Shown piece by piece: positions 44,019 through 53,004 of a DNA stretch of 64,000 bases. Under the pieces are notes generated by a model. The model saw nothing but the letters and a program-made list of their open reading frames with translations, searched no databases and was not told the origin of the DNA. The stretch spans positions 1 to 64,000 of the forward strand of contig JBLFYM010000011.1 in the NCBI GenBank assembly GCA_047608975.1, in the 5' to 3' direction. Numbering within the stretch: the first letter of the stretch is position 1; each line of letters begins with the position of its first letter. Source of the stretch: GCA-2715965 sp047608975 (GTDB lineage Bacteria; Verrucomicrobiota; Verrucomicrobiia; Limisphaerales; JAYPXF01). The translations under genes and the position numbers were made by a program.

Positions 44019-45584
44019 ATGCCGACTGAATATCCGGAAGTTGAATTATCCGTTCCGTATCGGCGGCCAAGAACTGCTTTACTGGCCGGTCGTTTGGCTC
44101 AACTCTGCCCCTCCACTCCGATATCTGTGAAAGACCCGATAGACTCCCATCCCATACTCTCCCGTCGGACTGCGTTGCAGGCGGGTGCGCTGGGGCTGAT
44201 GGGGCTGGGCGGCAATCATCTGGCGATGCTGGAAGCCGCGGCCAAGGAATCCGACGTGACAGCGATTGTCCCGAAGGCCAAGGCCAAGTCGGTGATCTTC
44301 ATCTTTCTCTCTGGGGGACTCGCCCAGCACGAGTCGTTTGATATGAAGCCGGATGCACCGAGCGAAATTCGGGGCGAGTTTGATCCCATTCCCACCCGCA
44401 CGCCCGGACTGCACATCTGCGAACACCTGCCCGGACTCGCCCGGCGTAGCAAGCAATGGGCGGTGTGCCGCTCGCTGACCCATTCGTGGAATGAGCATTC
44501 GCAGGGGCACCACATCATGCTCACCGGGCGTTCGGATATTCCCGCCGGCTTCGAACCCCGCCAGCCCAAGGCCAGCAATCACCCGTCCATCGCGGCCATT
44601 GCGAACCACGTGCTGCCGCGCAACAACCTTCCGCCGGCCATCATTGTGCCGGCAAAACTCGTCAACCGGACCGGCTATGTGATCCCCGGACAACTGGCCG
44701 GCTACATGGGACCACGTCGCGATCCCTATTTCGTGGAAGCGGAACGTTTCCACCCGACCTCCTACGGAGCCTATCCTGGCTACCTGTTTCATCACGCCCG
44801 TGGACGCGAGGACGACAGTCGGCTGGCATTCGATGCTCCCAGCTTCAATCTGCCGGCCGGACTGGACATGCGCCGTGTCCGGGGACGGCTTGGCATTACC
44901 GCCCAGCTCGACAATCAGCAGGCCCACCTCGAAACGGCCGGAGCGGCGCGGTCGATGGACAGCTATCGGGACATGGCCATTTCCCTGCTCGGTGATCCCC
45001 AGGTCAAAGGCGCGTTCGACGTCATGGCCGCCGATCCGAAACTACAGGATCGTTACGGTCGCAATTCCTTCGGCTGGTCACTGCTGATGGCGCGGCAACT
45101 CGTCGAAGCCGGCGTTCGTCTCGTGCAGGTCAACCTCGGTAATAACTCGAGTTGGGACACCCATCAGGCGGCTTGGCCCAACCTGAAGAACTTCCTTTTG
45201 CCGCCGACCGATCAGGCACTTTCCGCCCTTTTGGATGACCTGTCGGAAAGCGGTCTGCTCGATGAAACGCTCGTCGTAATGGCCGGCGAGTTCGGTCGTA
45301 CGCCGAAGATCTCGACTCTCCCCAGTGCCACGCTCCCCGGTCGGGACCACTGGGGCGCCGTGCAATCGGTTTTCTTCGCGGGCGGCGGCGTGCAAGGCGG
45401 CCGTGCCATCGGTTCCTCCGACGAGATTGGCGCCTACCCCGACAGCGATCCGCAGACCCCGGAGAATCTCGCCGCCACCATTTACGAGGCCCTGGGCATC
45501 CCCAAGACCTTCGTTTGGCACGACCCCATTCAACGTCCATTCCACGTCTATCATGGTGAACCCATCAAAGGCCTGTATTCCTGA
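44019..45584 (+). CDS. DUF1501 protein without an adjacent cytochrome partner
   Basis: A 521-residue DUF1501 protein. The first ATG (44019) gives an odd 36-residue extension overlapping the divergent promoter region; a GTG at 44127 (VKDPIDSHPILSRRTALQAG) places the twin-arginine-like leader at the N-terminus and is the more likely start. Family features: SVIFIFLSGGLAQHESFDMK, FGWSLLMARQLVEAGVRLVQ, VMAGEFGRTPKISTLPSATL and GRDHWGAVQSVFFAGGGVQG. This subtype, with the GHHIMLTGRSD segment, often travels with a separate DUF1549/1553 gene, which is not next to it here. A strong terminator follows at 45710. Confidence 0.9.
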   Translation: MPTEYPEVELSVPYRRPRTALLAGRLAQLCPSTPISVKDPIDSHPILSRRTALQAGALGLMGLGGNHLAMLEAAAKESDVTAIVPKAKAKSVIFIFLSGGLAQHESFDMKPDAPSEIRGEFDPIPTRTPGLHICEHLPGLARRSKQWAVCRSLTHSWNEHSQGHHIMLTGRSDIPAGFEPRQPKASNHPSIAAIANHVLPRNNLPPAIIVPAKLVNRTGYVIPGQLAGYMGPRRDPYFVEAERFHPTSYGAYPGYLFHHARGREDDSRLAFDAPSFNLPAGLDMRRVRGRLGITAQLDNQQAHLETAGAARSMDSYRDMAISLLGDPQVKGAFDVMAADPKLQDRYGRNSFGWSLLMARQLVEAGVRLVQVNLGNNSSWDTHQAAWPNLKNFLLPPTDQALSALLDDLSESGLLDETLVVMAGEFGRTPKISTLPSATLPGRDHWGAVQSVFFAGGGVQGGRAIGSSDEIGAYPDSDPQTPENLAATIYEALGIPKTFVWHDPIQRPFHVYHGEPIKGLYS

Positions 45585-46069
45585 CTCCCTTTGTAGCAGC
45601 GACCGATTCGAAGACTAACCGGGAAATGAAATTGACGAACTGAACATCTGCCACGATCTCCTCAAAATCATCCCTATGGATGTCTCGTCTTAGACGAGCC
45701 CCATAGCCTCCCCTGGGTTGCGCCCCAGGGGCTTTTTTTATTTTGCAGGGAGACGATCTGAACGAGGAGGGAAACAATAACCAAGTAATCGAATCCAGAG
45801 GTGCTCGCGGTGTTTGTCCAATGGCTTCAACAGCGTGGTGGTCTGACAATTGTTTCCCGCGTTCCGGGGGAAGAACGCGTCTGTTACCATGCCAAGTGTC
45901 CATGAAATCCCAGAGCTCACTACGAAAAACAGCCGTCTGATTCTGCGAAGCAGCGGTAATTCGGTTTTACAGTTTCGCGCGTCCAGTTTTCACCGCGTCG
46001 ACTTTTCCGAATTTCGAACTGAGGCAAAAAGGTGTGTGAGATTTTTCGTTTCGGGGCAGTAATAGGGAA
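45585..46069. other. Intergenic region with two hairpins and the sigma-gene promoter region
   Basis: About 485 bp. A short perfect hairpin (ctcgtc/gacgag, 45684-45698) precedes the terminator listed at 45710-45739. The last ~170 bp before the ECF sigma gene are A+T-richer and should contain its promoter; a short purine stretch, aggga, sits just before the ATG at 46070. No other gene seen. Confidence 0.55.
45710..45739 (+). terminator. Rho-independent terminator after the lone DUF1501 gene
   Basis: An 8-bp perfect stem (cccctggg at 45710-45717 with cccagggg at 45724-45731, loop ttgcgc) is followed by c and seven T. It lies about 125 bp after the DUF1501 stop, on the plus strand. Confidence 0.88.
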
Positions 46070-46603
46070 ATGCCATCGGCCGAGTCCAAACAACATGAAG
46101 CGTTTGTGGAGTGTTTTGCCCGGACTGAGGGCGATTTAAGGGCTTTTGTCCGGTCATTGCTACCGACTTGGCACGATGCAGATGAGGTGGTGCAGCAGGT
46201 GGCTTTGATTGCCTGGAGGAAATTTGATCAATTCGATCAGTCCACCAATTTCATCAAATGGGCCTGCGTGATCGCTCGTTTTGAGGCGCTGGCTTATCGG
46301 CGGAAGATGGCCCGGGACAAACTGGTCTTTCGGGAGGATCTGATGTCGAAACTGGCCGAGGAAGCGGTTGAAGAAACCGAGGATCGGAAGGCTGAGAAAG
46401 TGGCGCTGGAAGAGTGTCTGAAGAAACTGTCCGCTGAGCAGCGGGAGTTTGTGACCTTGGCCTACACACCGGGCACGTCGACGAAAGAATTGGCAGAGAA
46501 GGCAGGTGCGAAGCCGGGAGCTTTCTACATGCGACTGAATCGGATTCGGAAGATATTGTCGGATTGCGTTGAAACCACGATGACGCGGGAGGAGGCGGTA
46601 TGA
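46070..46603 (+). CDS. ECF sigma factor, Rhodopirellula/Verrucomicrobium type
   Basis: A 177-residue sigma-70 family protein. Region 2 is visible in FVECFARTEGDLRAFVRSLL, WHDADEVVQQVALIAWRKFD and FIKWACVIARFEALAYRRK; region 4 in LSAEQREFVTLAYTPGTSTK, ELAEKAGAKPGAFYMRLNRI. It fits the expanded sigma group that in planctomycetes and verrucomicrobia lies beside FecR/LamG and PSCyt genes. It probably drives its own locus and is held in check by the FecR-type membrane protein encoded 122 bp downstream. A hairpin repeat (46612-46699) separates the two, which may uncouple or attenuate their expression. Confidence 0.93.
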   Translation: MPSAESKQHEAFVECFARTEGDLRAFVRSLLPTWHDADEVVQQVALIAWRKFDQFDQSTNFIKWACVIARFEALAYRRKMARDKLVFREDLMSKLAEEAVEETEDRKAEKVALEECLKKLSAEQREFVTLAYTPGTSTKELAEKAGAKPGAFYMRLNRIRKILSDCVETTMTREEAV

Positions 46604-46611
46604 TTATCAGA

Positions 46612-46699
46612 AGCGTTGGAGTGCACTCTAAAGCGTGCCCCAGGCCTGAAAGGCCCGAACAAGTTCGGGCCCGCACACTAAAGCGTGAACTCCAACGCT
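46612..46699. repeat. Hairpin repeat family, copy A
   Basis: Ends are an 11-bp perfect inverted repeat (agcgttggagt at 46612-46622, actccaacgct at 46689-46699), with a second perfect hairpin inside (gcccgaac/gttcgggc, 46653-46670). Its reverse complement lines up with copy B (51251-51326) along nearly the whole length, so this is a dispersed element, not a private terminator. It lies between the sigma and FecR-LamG genes. Confidence 0.88.
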
Positions 46700-46724
46700 G
46701 GCGCAGAGAGGAATCTCCCGTTCA

Positions 46725-48329
46725 ATGAACCACCACCCCACAGCCCAAGAGCAGCGATGGATCGAAGATTACTGCAACGAGACGATTTCCGCCGAGGAGT
46801 TCGAGCAATTTCAGGACGCGATGGAAACCAATGCGGATCTGCGCGTTGCCTTTCGGAAATATTTTTCGCTCGATGCTGGTTTGCGTCAGGGGAGCGAGTC
46901 CGGGCAGGAGATTGGTGCGGCTTGGTCGCAACCGGAACCGGCGAAGGTCGTTGCGTTTCCGAGTCAGTGGCAGTGGGTGGCGATTGCCGCATTGTTAGTC
47001 CTTGGTTTGTTCTTTGCGCGGCGGCCGCCGGTGACGCAGCTTGCCCAGGCGCCGCCGAAGATCGAGCCGAGTGCTCAGGGCTTTGGGGTGTTGACGGGTG
47101 TGGATGGAGCCGAGTGGGGGAGTCATCCGGACTTGGCCCAGGGTGATCTCGTGCCGAGTGGTGAGGTTCATCTGAGATCGGGCGTCGCACAGTTGGAACT
47201 CTTTAGCGGCGTGACCTTGGTCATCGAAGGCGATGCTGCCTTTGAAATTCATTCCTCGATGGAGATGAGTGTTGCGCACGGCAAGCTCCGCGCGAATGTT
47301 CCAGCACCCGCGCTTGGTTTTCGTATCCGCTCGAGCGAGGGTGAAGTCGTCGATCTCGGAACGGAGTTCGCGGTCAATATCACTCCCGGCGGATCCGAGG
47401 TACATGTGATTGATGGCGAGGTGGAATGGCACCCTTCCGGCCAAACGGCCAAGCAGCTGATGAAGAAGGGCGAAGCCGTGAGCTGGAGCGAGAGTGGCAG
47501 CCAACTGCTGGCCAAGGTGGGGGATTTCGTGGGGATGCGTGAACTCAATGTGCGACTGAACAACGGCCGTTCAGATCGCCGGAATGACTGGTTGATCCAT
47601 AGCCGTGAATTGGCCCGTGACGAGCGCATGGTTACATACTTCCCGATGTCACAAGCCGGACCATGGCATCGCAAACTCTACAACGAAGCCCGGAACGAGG
47701 GCGCGGCAATCGATGGGGCCATCGTCGTCGCCAAGCGAGCGGTGGATCGATTCGGTCATGAGAACGGGGCCTTGGATTTTAGCGGTACGGGTAGTCGGGT
47801 GCGCGTGAACGTGGAGCAGGAGTTGACCTCCATCACCTTGATTGCGTGGGTGAAGATCGACAGCCTGGACCGTTGGTACAATTCGCTGTTGCTCACCGAT
47901 GGCCACGAATTGGATGAACCACACTGGCAGATCATGGCCGACGGCCGCCTGTTCTTTTCAGTGAAGAAACGGACCTACGACCCGGAGAAAAAGCTGGCGG
48001 ACAAACACGTTGTCTACTCGAGGCCCTTCTGGACGCCGGCGATGAGCGGCAAGTGGACCCAGATTGCCACGACCTACGACTCTTCGACTTTCACTGTCAC
48101 GCATTACATCAACGGCAAACGGATCCACAGGGAAGTGTTGCCGGAGAACATGCGTGTGAACCGCGTGAAGATTGGTCCTGCCTCGATTGGCAACTGGAGT
48201 CAACCGACCCGCGGCGAAGCCAAGTTCTCTGTCCGCAATCTCAATGGCAGCATGGATGAATTTGCCATATTCTCCGTCGCATTGAGTGCTGACGAAATCG
48301 CTGCACTCTACCAGCACGGCAAACCATGA
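46725..48329 (+). CDS. FecR-domain membrane protein with C-terminal LamG domain (probable anti-sigma regulator)
   Basis: A 534-residue protein. The cytoplasmic N-terminus (QRWIEDYCNETISAEEFEQF) resembles sigma-binding segments of FecR-like anti-sigma proteins. One membrane helix lies near 86-103 (WVAIAALLVLGLFFARR). The FecR domain follows (LELFSGVTLVIEGDAAFEIH, EVVDLGTEFAVNITPGGSEV, VIDGEVEWHPSG). The C-terminal ~230 residues are a LamG/concanavalin domain (GALDFSGTGSRVRVNVEQEL to DEFAIFSVALSADEIAALY) that could sense a glycan outside the cell. Together with the sigma gene upstream it looks like a surface-signal switch for the following cytochrome/DUF1501 genes. No TonB-dependent receptor is encoded here, unlike classic FecIRA. 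Confidence 0.88.
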   Translation: MNHHPTAQEQRWIEDYCNETISAEEFEQFQDAMETNADLRVAFRKYFSLDAGLRQGSESGQEIGAAWSQPEPAKVVAFPSQWQWVAIAALLVLGLFFARRPPVTQLAQAPPKIEPSAQGFGVLTGVDGAEWGSHPDLAQGDLVPSGEVHLRSGVAQLELFSGVTLVIEGDAAFEIHSSMEMSVAHGKLRANVPAPALGFRIRSSEGEVVDLGTEFAVNITPGGSEVHVIDGEVEWHPSGQTAKQLMKKGEAVSWSESGSQLLAKVGDFVGMRELNVRLNNGRSDRRNDWLIHSRELARDERMVTYFPMSQAGPWHRKLYNEARNEGAAIDGAIVVAKRAVDRFGHENGALDFSGTGSRVRVNVEQELTSITLIAWVKIDSLDRWYNSLLLTDGHELDEPHWQIMADGRLFFSVKKRTYDPEKKLADKHVVYSRPFWTPAMSGKWTQIATTYDSSTFTVTHYINGKRIHREVLPENMRVNRVKIGPASIGNWSQPTRGEAKFSVRNLNGSMDEFAIFSVALSADEIAALYQHGKP

Positions 48330-48396
48330 TCCTTGGTTCACTATCAACTTCACCAAAACACCTGGCGAGCCGACGGCCAAACCCCAGATTAACGAA

Positions 48397-51246
48397 ATGA
48401 AGATTCACATCATCGCGGCAAGCGTACTCCTGATCTCATCCGGAGCCCTCTTGGCCAAGGATAGCCAGTCGACCGAAATCGAACGGCTGTTCACGCTCAA
48501 GGTGAAGCCGATGCTCTCTGAAAAATGCTTCGGCTGCCACGGCGCGCCAGACAAGAAACTCAAAGGCGGACTCGATGTCACCTCCCGCGAGAAGTTCGTG
48601 CAAGGCGGCCACGATTTCCCGAACGCACTGGTTCCCGGTTCCTCTCCCCGGAGCTACGTCCTCAAGATGGTCAAGTGGGAGGACGAAGACTACGAGATGC
48701 CGCCCAAGAAGAATGACCGTCTCACCGAGGAACAGATCAAAGATTTCGGCAAGTGGATCGATGCCGGTGCGCCTTGGCTGAGCGAAGAACGGCAGAAGGA
48801 AATCCATCTCGCCGAGCAAAACAAGAAGCGGACGAAGGACGGTATCATGGTCAAGACTTCCGGCGGTCTGGCTGATGAGTGGACCTTCCGTCGTTATCAG
48901 CCGGAAGACATCTGGGCCTTTCAGTCAGTCAGGAAGCCGAAGCTACCGAACCTCGGCGACCGGAACGCGATTGATGCATTGGTCGGATCCAAGTTGGAGA
49001 AGTCTGGTTTCAAGGCCGCAGCCAAGTCGAATTATCACACCCTCATCCGGCGTGCCACCTACGACCTGACCGGATTACCCCCGACCCTCACGGAAGTTTA
49101 CAAGTTTGGCAAAGCCTATCAGAAGGACGCTGACAAGGCCTGGCGCGATCTGGTTGATCGGCTGCTGGCCAGCAAGCACTACGGCGAACGCTGGGCGCAG
49201 CACTGGCTGGACGTCGCGCGCTACTCGGACACCGGTGGCTACTCCAATGACTACGAGCGTTCGAACATGTGGCGTTATCGGGATTGGGTGATCAAGGCCC
49301 TGAACGAGGACAAGCCTTACGACCAGTTTGTCATCGAACAGTTGGCCGGCGACGAATTGGCTGACCGATCCCTGGCCAAGCGAATCACTGATCCAAAGAA
49401 ACTTACCCCGGCCCGCGCGAACGGCAAATACAACGAAAAGGAAAGCGCCTTGCTCGTGGCCAGTTCTTTCCTGCGCATGGGGCCGTGGGATCCGGCGATG
49501 GTCAAGAAACCCGAGGCGCGTCAGCTCTTTCTTGATGATGTCGTCAATGCCGTCGGCCAGACCTTCCTATCCACCACGATGCGTTGCTTCAAGTGTCACG
49601 ATCACAAGTTCGATCCGCTGCCAACGCGTGACTACTACCGCTTCTACTCCGCCTTCTCTGGCACCCAGCTGTCCGAGCGCAAGGCTCCGTTCCACGAAGG
49701 TGAGAACCAGGCCGGCTTCGAGGAAGGCAAGGTGCTGATCCAACGGCTCCAGGCTTTCGCCCAAGCGAGAGTCAAAGAGCTGACGACCAAGCGCGAGAAC
49801 GAAGCCCGTAGGTGGTACAAAGAGCGCGATCTCCCGTACCAAACCCTCAATAAGCGTAAGGGCGTCGACGACGAAAAGAAGCCACCACGTCACTGCGGTT
49901 TGAGCCCCGTAGAACAGGGACGGCTAAAGGTGCGCGAGCAGGACGTCTGGATCTGGACCCGCCGCCTGGAACGCTATCAGCCCTTTGTGCAGACGGTGTA
50001 CAACGGTCAGGATCCTGGCTTCCTCAACGCCCGCAAACTGCGCATGAATGCCAAGGCGAACATGGATTGGCGTCCGGACAGCACCATCCTCACCGGCGGC
50101 TCACTGGAAGCTCCCGGCGAGCAGGTTGCACCCGGCGTTCTCAGCGCCCTCGGCGTGCCAACCAGTGATGCGAAGGAGCATCCTTATCTCGTCACGGACG
50201 AACTCGAAGGCCGGCGTCTTGCTCTGGCCAAATGGATCGCCGATCCGCGCAACCCGCTGACCGCCCGTTCGATCGTCAATCGCGTCTGGCAGTACCACTT
50301 CGGCAAAGCCATCGCTGGCAACCCGAACAACTTTGGCGTCAAAGGCTCCAAGCCGACCCATCCGCGGCTGTTGGACTGGCTCGCTGCCGACTTCGTCGAG
50401 AACGGTTGGCAGATCAAACGCCTGCATCGCCTGATCATGGCTTCGAATACCTATCAGCAATCCGGCCGCCATTCCGACATGGAGAAACTCCGCAACGACG
50501 ATCCGAACAATGATCTCTTTGCCTACTTCCCCTCCCGTCGTTTGACCGCCGAGGAAATTCGCGATGGCATGTTGAAGATCTCCGGTGAATTGAATACCGA
50601 CAGTGGTGGCCTGCCGATCATGCCCGAGATGAATCTCGAAGTTGCCCTGCAGCCGCGCATGATCCAGTTCTCCTTGGCCCCCGCGTATCAGCCCTCTCGC
50701 ACGCCGGAAGAACGCAACCGTCGCAGCATCTACGCCTACCGCGTTCGCGGTCTCGCCAATCCCTTCCTCGAGACCTTCAATCAGCCGAACCCGAACGACT
50801 CCTGCGAAGATCGCGATGCCGCGTCTGTTTCGCCGCAGGCCTTCACGTTGCTGAATAGCGACGTTGTAACCGCCCGTTCGATTGCCTACGCCCTGCGTGT
50901 CGAAAAGGAAGAGGCGACTCTTTCAAAACAGATCGATCGCGCCATCCGTCTCGCCTTCAGCCGCAATCCCACCCAACAGGAAAAGAACAAGCTGCTCGCC
51001 TACGTGAAGGAAATGCGCGCCTACCACGAGCAGGTGAAACCCGAGTCAAAGGAATACCCGACCCAGATCACCCGATCCCTCGTCGAGGAGTTCACCGGCC
51101 AACCCTTCGAATACGAGGAGATCCTTCCCGCCTTCGAAAACTACGTCCCAGACAAGCAGGCCGCCGACGTGGGCCCCAATACCCGGGCCTTGGCTGATCT
51201 CTGCCTACTTTTGTTCAACAGCAACGAATTCGTCTTCCTTTACTAA
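48397..51246 (+). CDS. PSCyt1-PSCyt2-PSD1 cytochrome protein (DUF1549/DUF1553), module 3
   Basis: A 949-residue secreted protein. I choose the ATG at 48397, which opens a leader (KIHIIAASVLLISSGALLA); the longer frame overlaps the end of the FecR gene. The PSCyt1 heme motif CFGCH is at 44-48, with a YEMPPKKNDRL methionine candidate. DUF1549 contains HWLDVARYSDTGGYSNDYER and a second CxxCH (CFKCHDHKFDP, about 397). DUF1553 contains NPLTARSIVNRVWQYHFGKA and ends LLFNSNEFVFLY. It is 67 nt after FecR-LamG and is separated from its DUF1501 partner by 164 nt containing hairpin repeats, where the other modules have 3-6 nt. Biochemical role unproven. Confidence 0.93.
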   Translation: MKIHIIAASVLLISSGALLAKDSQSTEIERLFTLKVKPMLSEKCFGCHGAPDKKLKGGLDVTSREKFVQGGHDFPNALVPGSSPRSYVLKMVKWEDEDYEMPPKKNDRLTEEQIKDFGKWIDAGAPWLSEERQKEIHLAEQNKKRTKDGIMVKTSGGLADEWTFRRYQPEDIWAFQSVRKPKLPNLGDRNAIDALVGSKLEKSGFKAAAKSNYHTLIRRATYDLTGLPPTLTEVYKFGKAYQKDADKAWRDLVDRLLASKHYGERWAQHWLDVARYSDTGGYSNDYERSNMWRYRDWVIKALNEDKPYDQFVIEQLAGDELADRSLAKRITDPKKLTPARANGKYNEKESALLVASSFLRMGPWDPAMVKKPEARQLFLDDVVNAVGQTFLSTTMRCFKCHDHKFDPLPTRDYYRFYSAFSGTQLSERKAPFHEGENQAGFEEGKVLIQRLQAFAQARVKELTTKRENEARRWYKERDLPYQTLNKRKGVDDEKKPPRHCGLSPVEQGRLKVREQDVWIWTRRLERYQPFVQTVYNGQDPGFLNARKLRMNAKANMDWRPDSTILTGGSLEAPGEQVAPGVLSALGVPTSDAKEHPYLVTDELEGRRLALAKWIADPRNPLTARSIVNRVWQYHFGKAIAGNPNNFGVKGSKPTHPRLLDWLAADFVENGWQIKRLHRLIMASNTYQQSGRHSDMEKLRNDDPNNDLFAYFPSRRLTAEEIRDGMLKISGELNTDSGGLPIMPEMNLEVALQPRMIQFSLAPAYQPSRTPEERNRRSIYAYRVRGLANPFLETFNQPNPNDSCEDRDAASVSPQAFTLLNSDVVTARSIAYALRVEKEEATLSKQIDRAIRLAFSRNPTQQEKNKLLAYVKEMRAYHEQVKPESKEYPTQITRSLVEEFTGQPFEYEEILPAFENYVPDKQAADVGPNTRALADLCLLLFNSNEFVFLY

Positions 51247-51250
51247 GGCC

Positions 51251-51326
51251 CGTTGGAGTTCACGCTTTGTGCGGGCGCGAACTTGTTCGAGCCCTTCAGG
51301 CTCAGGACAAAGCGCGAACTCCAACG
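51251..51326. repeat. Hairpin repeat family, copy B
   Basis: A 20-bp inverted repeat with one mismatch (left arm 51251-51270, right arm 51307-51326; arms start cgttggagttc) plus inner hairpins (cgaac/ttcg and gagcc/ggctc). It begins 4 bp after the cytochrome stop. It matches copy A in reverse orientation, including the central gaacttgttcg and ttcaggc blocks. Confidence 0.88.
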
Positions 51327-51377
51327 GCGCCACTTTCAACCTACACGACATAAAACTTTGCCCCCCGGATTGCAAAT

Positions 51378-51404
51378 ACACCCACACGCTAGCGCGTGAA
51401 CTTC
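51378..51404. repeat. Hairpin repeat family, partial copy C
   Basis: The reverse complement (gttgaagttcacgcgctagc and on) matches the outer arm of copies A and B (gttggagttcacgcttta) with a few changes. Only half the element is present. It ends 6 bp before the DUF1501 start at 51411 and so lies across its ribosome-binding region. Confidence 0.6.
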
Positions 51405-51410
51405 AACCTC

Positions 51411-52844
51411 ATGAAATCACCAATCTGCTACCGTCCTTTCTCATCCGCCGCCACCCGTCGTGAATTCCTCTATGGTCTCGGCGCCTCCATGGGGTCCGTC
51501 GCGCTGACCAGCGCCTTGGCAAAAGACGCGGCTATGCCTTCAGCCTTGGACCTTAAGCCTTTGGCTCCCAAGCAGCCGCAGCTACCCGCCAAGGCCAAGA
51601 ACGTCATCATGCTCTTCATGGAAGGCGGCCCGGCACACATGGACACTTTCGATCCGAAGCCCAAGCTGACTGAACTGCACAAAAAGGAATCCAAGAGCAC
51701 CAAGAGCTTGGCTGGTGGCTTCAAGTTCTTCGTGGGTAGCCCCTTCGGCTTCGACAAGGTCGGCCAATCCGGCATCGAGATGTGTGATCAGTGGAAGTAC
51801 CTGCGCGATCCCGAAGTCGCTGACGAACTCTGCAATTACCGCGGTTGCCAGGCCGAATCTTTGAATCATCCCGAAGCCCTTTTCCACATGAACACCGGCA
51901 GCCGTCTCGGTGCCGATCCGGCCCTTGGCGCTTGGGCTACCTACGGACTTGGCAGCGTGAATCAGAATCTTCCTGGCTACGTGGTCATGACCGAACTCGC
52001 CCTCCCGCAGGGCGGTTCACGCAACTGGTCCAACGGCTTCCTCCCCGCCTATTATCAGGGCACGCGTCTGCGTCCGACCGGTTCCCCGATCCTCGATCTC
52101 AAGTCGCAGGGATACAAATCTCGTGCTCATCAGCGCAAGGCTCTCGATGCGCTCGCCATGTTGAATGATCAGCACGCCAAGAAGCATCCCGATCACAAAG
52201 ACCTCGCGGCGCGTATGGAATCATACGAGCTCGCCCATCGGATGCAGACGGAAGTTCCCGATGTCATCGACCTCAAGGGCGAACCCGAGCACATCCGTGA
52301 GCTGTACGGCTTGAACGACAAGGACACCGGCGAGTTCGGCAAACAATGCCTGATGGCCCGGCGCATGGTCGAAAAAGGCGTCCGCTTTGTGCAGATCTTC
52401 TCCGGTGGTTGGGATAGTCACGACTACCTCGAACGCGGACACGGCTCCCGCATCAAGAGTGTCGACAAGCCCATCGCCGCGCTCATCAAGGATCTCAAGA
52501 AACGCGGCATGCTCGACGACACCCTCGTCATCTGGACCGGTGAATTCGGCCGCACACCCGACAACAACAAGCGCGGTGGCGTCTATTCCCTTGGCCGCGG
52601 CCACAATGCCGACGCCATGACCATGCTCATGGCTGGTGGCGGCGTTAAGAAGGGCGCCATCGTCGGCGCCACCGACGAGATCGGCTCCGAAGCCGTCGAC
52701 GTGAGACACCCCATCCGCGACTTCCACGTCACGCTCCTCCACCTCCTGGGTCTGGATGACAACAAATTGACCTACTTCCATGCCGGCCGTTACAAACAGC
52801 TCAGCCAATTTGGCGGCAAGGTGATCAACGAGTTGATTGCTTGA
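51411..52844 (+). CDS. DUF1501 protein, module 3
   Basis: A 477-residue DUF1501 protein. The ATG at 51411 is preferred over GTG 51396, which lies inside a repeat. The leader contains TRREFLYGLGASMGSVALTS. Family landmarks: VIMLFMEGGPAHMDTFDPKP, FGKQCLMARRMVEKGVRFVQ, IWTGEFGRTPDNNKRGGVYS and GRGHNADAMTMLMAGGGVKK. It pairs with the cytochrome gene upstream despite the repeat-filled gap. It is followed after 160 nt by the DUF1552 gene. Confidence 0.93.
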   Translation: MKSPICYRPFSSAATRREFLYGLGASMGSVALTSALAKDAAMPSALDLKPLAPKQPQLPAKAKNVIMLFMEGGPAHMDTFDPKPKLTELHKKESKSTKSLAGGFKFFVGSPFGFDKVGQSGIEMCDQWKYLRDPEVADELCNYRGCQAESLNHPEALFHMNTGSRLGADPALGAWATYGLGSVNQNLPGYVVMTELALPQGGSRNWSNGFLPAYYQGTRLRPTGSPILDLKSQGYKSRAHQRKALDALAMLNDQHAKKHPDHKDLAARMESYELAHRMQTEVPDVIDLKGEPEHIRELYGLNDKDTGEFGKQCLMARRMVEKGVRFVQIFSGGWDSHDYLERGHGSRIKSVDKPIAALIKDLKKRGMLDDTLVIWTGEFGRTPDNNKRGGVYSLGRGHNADAMTMLMAGGGVKKGAIVGATDEIGSEAVDVRHPIRDFHVTLLHLLGLDDNKLTYFHAGRYKQLSQFGGKVINELIA

Positions 52845-53004
52845 ATCGTGCCTGACTACGTCGAAAGATTTTGGGAAAGCCTTCAGTGATCAGATCGCAT
52901 TGGGGCTTTGATTGCTGAGATTCGATCGACTTGCGTCTCAGTTCTTTCAGAATCGCTGAAACACTCGTCAGGCTGATGAAAATATATTGGAAGTCTGAAC
53001 GAAC

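Noticed and set aside
46612..46699. Simple terminator for the sigma gene
   Set aside because: There is no T run, and a second inverted copy occurs at 51251-51326, so it is a dispersed repeat.
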